A stretch of DNA of 64,000 bases, from contig NZ_FLKM01000008.1 of NCBI RefSeq assembly GCF_900086585.1, positions 992,001-1,056,000 of the forward strand, given 5' to 3'. Position 1 is the stretch's first letter. Every line of letters starts with the position of its first letter. Made by a program: the position numbers and the translations under genes. Shown piece by piece: positions 58,768 to 64,000 of this stretch. Origin of the DNA: Emergencia timonensis (GTDB taxonomy: Bacteria; Bacillota; Clostridia; Peptostreptococcales; Anaerovoracaceae). The notes under the pieces are model-generated. The model was given only the letters and a program-made list of their open reading frames with translations, was not told where the DNA came from and did not search any database.

Positions 58768-59793
58768 ATGAAGAAATCGTTTTTGGCAATCATGCTGACC
58801 CTTTGTCTAGTCTTTGGAATGACCGCTTGCGGACAGGGAGGCGGTGAAGGAGGTTCAGATTCAGAACTGCCTAGTTACACAATCCGTATTGCAGACGTCT
58901 GTGCTCCGGGAAGTGCATATGATCACGGTACTGCCGAGTTTAAGAAAATTGTAGAAGAAGCTACGGACGGAAGAGTGAAAGTGAATTGCTACCACGGCGA
59001 TATGACTACTGATGAAATTGAGGGAATCGAGATGGTGCAGACAGGAAATCTGGAGATGATGTGGACATCGCTGGGAAGTCTGAATGGATTCACACCGATT
59101 ACAGACATCATGCAGCTGCCGTTTCTTTTCGATGATCCGGAACATTTAGAAAAATGTCTGGATAGTGAATTTGGCGAGAAAATTCTCTCTGAAATTTCGG
59201 CGGTAGATAATTTGGAAGCAATCGCTTTCCACGAAGATGGATGGAGATATGTCTTTACGACAGACAGAAAAGTAAGCAAGCTTGCCGATATGAAGGGGCT
59301 GAAAATGAGAAGCATGATGAGTGAAATGCTGGTCGATATGTATAAGGAGTTAGGCGCTGTGCCGTTATCTATCAGTTATAGTGAATTGTACACCAGCCTT
59401 CAGACAGGGATGGTAGAGGCGCAGGACAACGGTTTTGTTCCTACAGAATCAGATGGATTTACGGAAGTTCTGAAAAATGTCTGCGTTTCAAATCACTTCT
59501 ATGCCGGAGGAGTTGTGGTCGTTGCAGACGACTGGCTGGAAGGTCTGCCAGAAGAGGATCAGAAATTGATCAAAGATGCAGCGAAAGAAGCAGGGAAAGC
59601 ACAGAGAGCTTATCTGCTCGAAGAAAACCAGAAGTTGATTGACAAGTACAGCAAAGAAGATGGATGGACCGTTACTGAAATTGAAGACAAGGATGCATGG
59701 GTTGAGGCTGTGCAGCCTGTATACAAAAAATACCTGAAGGCAAATCCAGAATGGCAAGAACTCCTTGACATCGTGGATGACCTAAGAAAGTAA
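58768..59793 (+). CDS. dctP: TRAP transporter substrate-binding protein DctP, lipoprotein
   Basis: A 341-residue DctP-type protein with a signal peptide and lipobox (FGMTAC), then a Gly/Ser-rich linker. The binding fold shows GSAYDHGTAEFKKIVEEATDGRV in pieces, WRYVFTTDRKV, and LKMRSM, whose Arg usually grips the substrate carboxylate. It captures an organic acid (possibly a sulfonate or hydroxy acid) outside the cell. Start 58768 is set by AAAAGGAGG and the signal peptide. It is expressed from a sigma-54 promoter and divergent from the glycyl radical operon, so its ligand is probably that enzyme's substrate. Confidence 0.93.
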   Translation: MKKSFLAIMLTLCLVFGMTACGQGGGEGGSDSELPSYTIRIADVCAPGSAYDHGTAEFKKIVEEATDGRVKVNCYHGDMTTDEIEGIEMVQTGNLEMMWTSLGSLNGFTPITDIMQLPFLFDDPEHLEKCLDSEFGEKILSEISAVDNLEAIAFHEDGWRYVFTTDRKVSKLADMKGLKMRSMMSEMLVDMYKELGAVPLSISYSELYTSLQTGMVEAQDNGFVPTESDGFTEVLKNVCVSNHFYAGGVVVVADDWLEGLPEEDQKLIKDAAKEAGKAQRAYLLEENQKLIDKYSKEDGWTVTEIEDKDAWVEAVQPVYKKYLKANPEWQELLDIVDDLRK

Positions 59794-59813
59794 TTGTCGA
59801 ATAACCAAAGTCT

Positions 59814-59848
59814 GCCACTGCCTGACGCCTATATAGCGGGGCGGTGGC
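59814..59848 (+). promoter_or_regulatory. Intercistronic hairpin in the TRAP operon
   Basis: GCCACTGCC (59814-59822) pairs with GGCGGTGGC (59840-59848, one G-U), without a T-run. Such a stem between dctP and dctQ can protect the upstream message and raise binding protein over membrane subunits. Confidence 0.6.
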
Positions 59849-59875
59849 GGTTAATCATAAGCGAGGAGGATGACT

Positions 59876-60421
59876 ATGAAGGCACTGATACAAAGACTCG
59901 TTTTTGTAGGAGCCTGGATCGATAAAGGCTGCCAAATATTTTTAGGGATTCAAGCAGCACTGCTGCTGATCTTGGTTACAGTACAGATTGCGTTGAGGCA
60001 ACTGGATGTGTCAATCAGCTGGGCTACAGAACTGAGCTGCCTGCTATTTATTTGGATGAGCCTATTAGGCTCTGCCATCTCGAGCAGATATTTACTGCAT
60101 ATTGGCGTAGACGTATTAAAAGACCGCTTAAAAGGAAAAGTGAAAAGGGCAATCTTATTTGTTTCTCATTTTATTTTACTGATTGGATTAATTATTTTTA
60201 TATTTTCAAGTTTTGAATATACCTTGGCACAGATTGACCATATGGCTACCACGATGCCGAAGATATCTTTGGCGTGGTTCTACTGCTCATTGCCTATTTG
60301 CGGAGTGATTATGCTTTACTATACGATCATTCAGCTGCTTGAACTTCATGTTTACGGAGATATGGTGAAGCTGGAACTGTCTCCTGAAGCGGAGGAACCC
60401 GGAGAGGAGGTTGTTTTATGA
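59876..60421 (+). CDS. dctQ: TRAP transporter small membrane subunit DctQ
   Basis: A 181-residue protein with four transmembrane helices. The central SWATELSCLLFIWMSLLGSAIS is the DctQ signature region (two pieces). It forms the membrane complex with DctM. ATG at 59876 is the better start because GAGGAGG is 6 nt upstream; the ATG at 59870 abuts it. It overlaps dctM by ATGA. Confidence 0.92.
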   Translation: MKALIQRLVFVGAWIDKGCQIFLGIQAALLLILVTVQIALRQLDVSISWATELSCLLFIWMSLLGSAISSRYLLHIGVDVLKDRLKGKVKRAILFVSHFILLIGLIIFIFSSFEYTLAQIDHMATTMPKISLAWFYCSLPICGVIMLYYTIIQLLELHVYGDMVKLELSPEAEEPGEEVVL

Positions 60422-61695
60422 CAACGTGGATTCTGTTTGTGATTTTTTTCCTGCTGCTGGCCTTTGGGATTCCCATTGCATTTGTACTGGTTATTTCTAC
60501 TGTCGGCTACGCGTTCATTATCGGTGACATCTCATGGGCACTTATTTCGCAAAGGATGATCTATGGAATCAACATTTTCGTAATGATTTCTTTGCCATTC
60601 TTTATCCTTGCAGGAAATATCATGGCAAGCGGGGGAATTACCAAGCGGCTGGTCGCCTGCGCACAATCCTTCGTAGGCCATGTCAGGGGAGGTCTTGCCA
60701 TGGTAGACGTGCTTGCCTGTATGCTATTTGGTACTGTATCAGGCTCAGCCATCGCCGGAACTTCGGCGGTAGGTTCCCTCTTAATTCCTGCCATGAAAAA
60801 AGAAGGATATCCATCGGGCTTCTGCGCTGGACTGACTTCGGTGGCATCTACCTGTTGCCCTGTCATACCGCCGTCATTGGCTTTCGTCATATATGCTTCC
60901 TGCGCGAAGGTATCGGTAAGTGATATGTTCGTAGCAGGTGTCATGCCGGGGATATTGATGGGAGGCCTTTTGATGATGGTCATCTACATTTATTCGCGCA
61001 AAGATCATTTTCCAAGGATGGAAAAGACTACATGGAAGCAGCGCGGTAAAGCTACATTGGAAGCGCTGCCCTGCCTGGGAATTCCGGTGATGATTATCGG
61101 CGGCATTGTGTCGGGTGTTGTCACGCCTACAGAGGCGGCTGCCCTTGCAGTCGTTTATGCTTTGGTACTGTCCATGTTTTATAAAACAATCACTTGGAGG
61201 AGTTTATGGAAATGTGTTGTGCAGAGTGCGGTAGACAGCGGAGCTATCATGTTGATTGTTGGCGGATGTTATTTGTTCGGCTGGGTTATTTCAAATGAAC
61301 GAATTACTGTAATACTGACAGAGGCTCTTGTCAGTATGGACTGTTCGTTAATTTTGAAGCTTTTAATTATCAATGTAGCTCTGTTAATTGTCGGAATGTT
61401 TATGGACAGTTCTCCTGCAATTCTTCTGGTAGCGCCGATTCTGGCGCCTGCTATGCAGAGTTTGGGCATTGATCCTATTCAAACAGGCCTGATCATCTGT
61501 ATCAACCTCGTTTTGGGACTATCTACTCCGCCTGTAGGCGTATGTCTCTATGCTGCTACGAACATTTCCAAGGTTAGCTTTGGAGAAACTGTGCGAGCGG
61601 CGATGCCGTTTTTGCTGGCAACGCTGTGTGCGCTGTTATTGATTACATATGTACCGGTTCTCTCTCAGCTGCCATTTATGATACTGGGAAAATAA
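60418..61695 (+). CDS. dctM: TRAP transporter large permease DctM
   Basis: A 425-residue protein with about 12 transmembrane helices of the DctM/ion-transporter superfamily. Family stretches include LPFFILAGNIMASGGITKRL, GTVSGSAIAGTSAVGSLLIPAM and NLVLGLSTPPVGVCLYAATNI, the last two with the small-residue hairpins. It uses the Na+ gradient to import what DctP delivers. A G-U-containing terminator stem (61725-61755) follows. Confidence 0.94.
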   Translation: MTTWILFVIFFLLLAFGIPIAFVLVISTVGYAFIIGDISWALISQRMIYGINIFVMISLPFFILAGNIMASGGITKRLVACAQSFVGHVRGGLAMVDVLACMLFGTVSGSAIAGTSAVGSLLIPAMKKEGYPSGFCAGLTSVASTCCPVIPPSLAFVIYASCAKVSVSDMFVAGVMPGILMGGLLMMVIYIYSRKDHFPRMEKTTWKQRGKATLEALPCLGIPVMIIGGIVSGVVTPTEAAALAVVYALVLSMFYKTITWRSLWKCVVQSAVDSGAIMLIVGGCYLFGWVISNERITVILTEALVSMDCSLILKLLIINVALLIVGMFMDSSPAILLVAPILAPAMQSLGIDPIQTGLIICINLVLGLSTPPVGVCLYAATNISKVSFGETVRAAMPFLLATLCALLLITYVPVLSQLPFMILGK

Positions 61696-61724
61696 AGGAC
61701 TGCAGTTGGTAATTATTATTGAAG

Positions 61725-61759
61725 GGGATCTCAGATTATTACGATGAGATTCCCTTTCT
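61725..61759 (+). terminator. Terminator of the TRAP operon
   Basis: GGGGATCTCA pairs with TGAGATTCCC (one G-U), followed by TTTCTTT. Confidence 0.75.
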
Positions 61760-61809
61760 TTGAACTCAAGTAAAAGAATACTGAAAATGGAGAGAAGGTA
61801 AGGCGCAGC

Positions 61810-63609
61810 ATGAAAACAAAGCTGGATTTTGTAACAGATCTATTAAACGACAGTGCCGCCAAAGGGCAGGAGATGCGGCATAGAAAATCAGTAAAGGATG
61901 ACGTGGCAGAAAGGATCTGTAACTTTCTGATGGAACGACATGGGAGCGAAGTGGCGTTGATTCTTCTGTGCACAGAGGAGGGAAGGATGATCTGGATGTA
62001 CCCTGCGCAGCAGATGCAGGTATATGGAAGATGCCTGTCTGCAGATGATTTGCTGGCTCTGAAGGAAACGCTGCATTGTTCTGACCGTGTGAAGGGCTAT
62101 CTGCTCTTTGCCGAATCGCCAGCCGATAGTAATGGCGGATTTCTGGATGGTTTCTGTGGTGATATGACTCGCCTGATGAGTATCTATGAATCAGAGAATG
62201 CCGAAAAGGACTTTCTTCTCAAAGCCCTCGACTTCATGGATAACCCACTGTGCATCTACGACAGAGAAGCGATTTTCCGCTATGGGAATTCTGCATACTG
62301 CAATGTGATGAACATCAGCGACCGGGAAGCTGCTGTCGGCGTCCACGTCAACGACCTCATGAAGAACAGCGGCACGGCGATTCATGCTATGAAAAGTACA
62401 TCGAATAAGTACAAGATGTTCGACGTATTGGAGAATGGCAGGAAAGTCCTGGATTGGGAAGTGACAGTGGAGTCCAGATCAAATTCTGCAGACACCTTGT
62501 CCGTTTCTAACAATATATATCCGATCTTTACGGATGATGACGAGATAGACGGCGTATTGGAATTTCTGTACCTGAATAAACTGAACTTGAATAAGGTGAA
62601 CAAGATTATCGGGCATGCGGCGGAATACACCTTTGATTCCATTATCGGCGAGAGCGAGGAAATCCGTCAGAGCATCGCCGTCGCAAGCGAATTTGCAACG
62701 GCGGGAAGAAACAGCGTTCTGATCGTGGGCGAGAGCGGCGTGGGCAAAGAGCTGTTCGCCCAGGCGATTCACAATTACAGTAACAGAAGCCAGGAGGCGT
62801 TTATCGCTCTCAACTGTGCTAACTTCCCGGAAAATCTTTTTGAAAGTGAATTGTTCGGTTATGTGGGCGGGGCATTTACAGGAGCGTCAAAGAACGGACA
62901 GCTGGGCAAGTTCGAGCTGGCAGACGGCGGGACGCTGTTCCTGGACGAGATCGGGGAGATGCCATTCTACTTCCAGTCAAAATTGCTCCGTGTTCTTGAA
63001 ACCGGAAAAATTACCAGAATCGGTGATACGAGAGAAATCGCAGTTGACGTGCGCGTCATAACAGCGACCAATCGCGACCTTGAGAGAATGGTCGAAGAGG
63101 GGTTGTTTCGAAAAGATCTCTACTACAGATTACAGGTTCTCAACCTGGTCATCCCCCCATTGCGCGAACGTGAAGACGACATTATCCCTCTGGCGGAAGT
63201 CTTTTTAAAACAGGTGGCGCAGTCTAACGGTAGATTGGCAAAGATGCTTGATCATAGCGCGAAGAAGACTTTGATCGAATATAACTGGCCTGGAAACGTG
63301 CGTGAGCTTAGAAACGTGATACAGCGAGTCGCGCTGCTTTCCAAACGCAACGTGATTAACGATAAAGACATTGAAGCATCTATCTCGTCAAAGCCCTATA
63401 GCTTTAAGGCTGATACACAGGAAACGCCGGAAGGCAGATTGGAAAAATGCCGCAGAGAGATTGAGAAGGCTAATGCCAACTTACTGAAGGAGGCGCTGGA
63501 AATCACCAATGGAAACAAACAAGAGGCGGCAGTTCTACTTGGGATGTCGCGCGCCACGTTCTACAGAATGATGGAGAAATACCTGGTATTTCCTCCTGCC
63601 TGCGAATGA
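61810..63609 (+). CDS. Sigma-54-dependent regulator of the glycyl radical/TRAP system
   Basis: A 599-residue enhancer-binding protein. About 140 residues of N-terminal sensor domain are followed by a PAS domain (about 138-250, LDFMDNPLCIYDREAIFRYGNSAY in pieces). The AAA+ domain carries GESGVGKE, the intact sigma-54 loop GAFTGA, GGTLFLDEIGEMP and FRKDLYYRL. It ends in a Fis HTH (NKQEAAVLLGMSRATFYRMM). Position, two nearby sigma-54 promoters and the dyads between them make it the probable activator of both operons, with the substrate or a derivative sensed by the N-terminal part. Confidence 0.93.
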   Translation: MKTKLDFVTDLLNDSAAKGQEMRHRKSVKDDVAERICNFLMERHGSEVALILLCTEEGRMIWMYPAQQMQVYGRCLSADDLLALKETLHCSDRVKGYLLFAESPADSNGGFLDGFCGDMTRLMSIYESENAEKDFLLKALDFMDNPLCIYDREAIFRYGNSAYCNVMNISDREAAVGVHVNDLMKNSGTAIHAMKSTSNKYKMFDVLENGRKVLDWEVTVESRSNSADTLSVSNNIYPIFTDDDEIDGVLEFLYLNKLNLNKVNKIIGHAAEYTFDSIIGESEEIRQSIAVASEFATAGRNSVLIVGESGVGKELFAQAIHNYSNRSQEAFIALNCANFPENLFESELFGYVGGAFTGASKNGQLGKFELADGGTLFLDEIGEMPFYFQSKLLRVLETGKITRIGDTREIAVDVRVITATNRDLERMVEEGLFRKDLYYRLQVLNLVIPPLREREDDIIPLAEVFLKQVAQSNGRLAKMLDHSAKKTLIEYNWPGNVRELRNVIQRVALLSKRNVINDKDIEASISSKPYSFKADTQETPEGRLEKCRREIEKANANLLKEALEITNGNKQEAAVLLGMSRATFYRMMEKYLVFPPACE

Positions 63610-63628
63610 GCTTGTCGTAATTATTTAC

Positions 63629-63767
63629 TTTACTTTTAGCTTGTAAAACATTATAATTTTTTTAGACAATTTAATTGTCTTAGAATCATTGCCATTGTTG
63701 CGGGATAATGGCGAATGAACCTAACGAAAATACCGGCGGAGCTTTACCGATCCTGTCGGTATTTTTT
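63629..63767 (+). ncRNA. Unrecognised structured RNA, copy 1
   Basis: TTTACT (63629-63634) and TATAAT (63652-63657) form a promoter with a 17-nt spacer. The RNA would contain hairpin AGACAAT-TTA-ATTGTCT (63664-63680), GCCATT/AATGGC (63691-63712, loop GTTGCGGGAT) and a terminator AATACCG (63729-63735)/CGGTATT (63757-63763) with a T-run. It repeats 200 bp later. Confidence 0.7.
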
Positions 63768-63828
63768 GTTTATAAATCAGCTTCTGACGATATAACAAAA
63801 AGCTATGCATATCATAATGATTATTCGC

Positions 63829-63966
63829 TTTATTTTTAGTGCTTAAAACGCTATAATTCTTTTAGACAATGTAAATTGTCATAGAATCATTGCCATTGTT
63901 GCGGGATAATGGCGAATGTACCTAATGCAAGTGCCGGCAGGGCCTTACCAACTCTGTCGGCATTTC
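63829..63966 (+). ncRNA. Unrecognised structured RNA, copy 2
   Basis: TTTATT (63829-63834) and TATAAT (63852-63857) precede GACAAT/ATTGTC (63865-63880), the conserved segment GAATCATTGCCATTGTTGCG with GGGATAATGGCGAAT, and the stem GTGCCG/CGGCAT (63931-63963). The stem differs from copy 1 by paired changes (TACCG/CGGTA to TGCCG/CGGCA). A purine-rich GGAGAGAAGGGGG near 63979-63991 suggests a gene begins just past the window, so this copy may be its leader. The 63610-64000 stretch holds no protein gene. Confidence 0.7.
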
Positions 63967-64000
63967 TGCAAAGAAGCAAGGAGAGAAGGGGGAATACAAA

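Overview
The window looks like a chromosomal stretch of an anaerobic, amino-acid-fermenting member of the Clostridia (Bacillota). The evidence is strong Shine-Dalgarno sites (AGGAGG type), frequent ATGA overlaps, hairpin-plus-T-run terminators, and a gene set of oxygen-sensitive or B12-dependent enzymes: [4Fe-4S] L-serine dehydratase, adenosylcobalamin ribonucleotide reductase, an adenosylcobalamin carbon-skeleton mutase with its MutL chaperone, a glycyl radical enzyme, and clostridial-type ThiC. A placement near the Anaerovoracaceae/Family XIII relatives is an inference from gene content only. No rRNA, tRNA, CRISPR array or prophage was seen.

Layout. 1-17 kb: end of a diguanylate cyclase, a nucleoside-recognition-type membrane protein, peptidase T, a small XRE regulator, an EamA exporter with divergent LysR, serine dehydratase and 2-amino-3-ketobutyrate CoA ligase, then a GntR-controlled amino-acid operon (APC permease, class V PLP enzyme, RidA), a HicAB locus whose toxin gene is frameshifted at a slippery A-tract, and small accessory genes. 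17-27 kb: aminopeptidase P, a Gx-transporter/NusG-II/ApbE flavinylation-type locus, a YtrA-type ABC operon, MerR plus serine hydrolase, and a MocR regulator divergent from an ECF vitamin transporter. 27-43 kb: a BvgS-like hybrid kinase, NrdJ with two NrdR boxes, a 6 x 94-bp tandem repeat, a sigma-54 regulator beside a sigma-54 promoter driving two arginine-deiminase-superfamily hydrolases and an NhaC-type antiporter, TPP-riboswitch-controlled ThiC, and an AAA/PD-(D/E)XK protein. 43-53 kb: patatin, sirtuin-SurE-lysyltransferase operon, thiolase, and the MutL/B12-mutase/NSS transporter/SDR block. 53-64 kb: a MITE, a chain of hairpin repeats, a FadR-type regulator, and a sigma-54 system of glycyl radical enzyme plus activase transcribed away from a TRAP transporter and its enhancer-binding regulator. 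The end holds two tandem copies of an unrecognised structured RNA.

How it works together: most blocks import and break down amino acids, guanidino compounds or organic acids, each with a local regulator. The least explained parts are (i) two arrays of alternately pairing hairpins that share a 91-nt module (43.3-43.6 and 53.7-54.1 kb), (ii) the divergent sigma-54 glycyl-radical/TRAP system of unknown substrate, (iii) the fused B12 mutase block, (iv) the tandem RNA pair at the right edge, and (v) the hicA toxin frame that could be rescued by -1 frameshifting.
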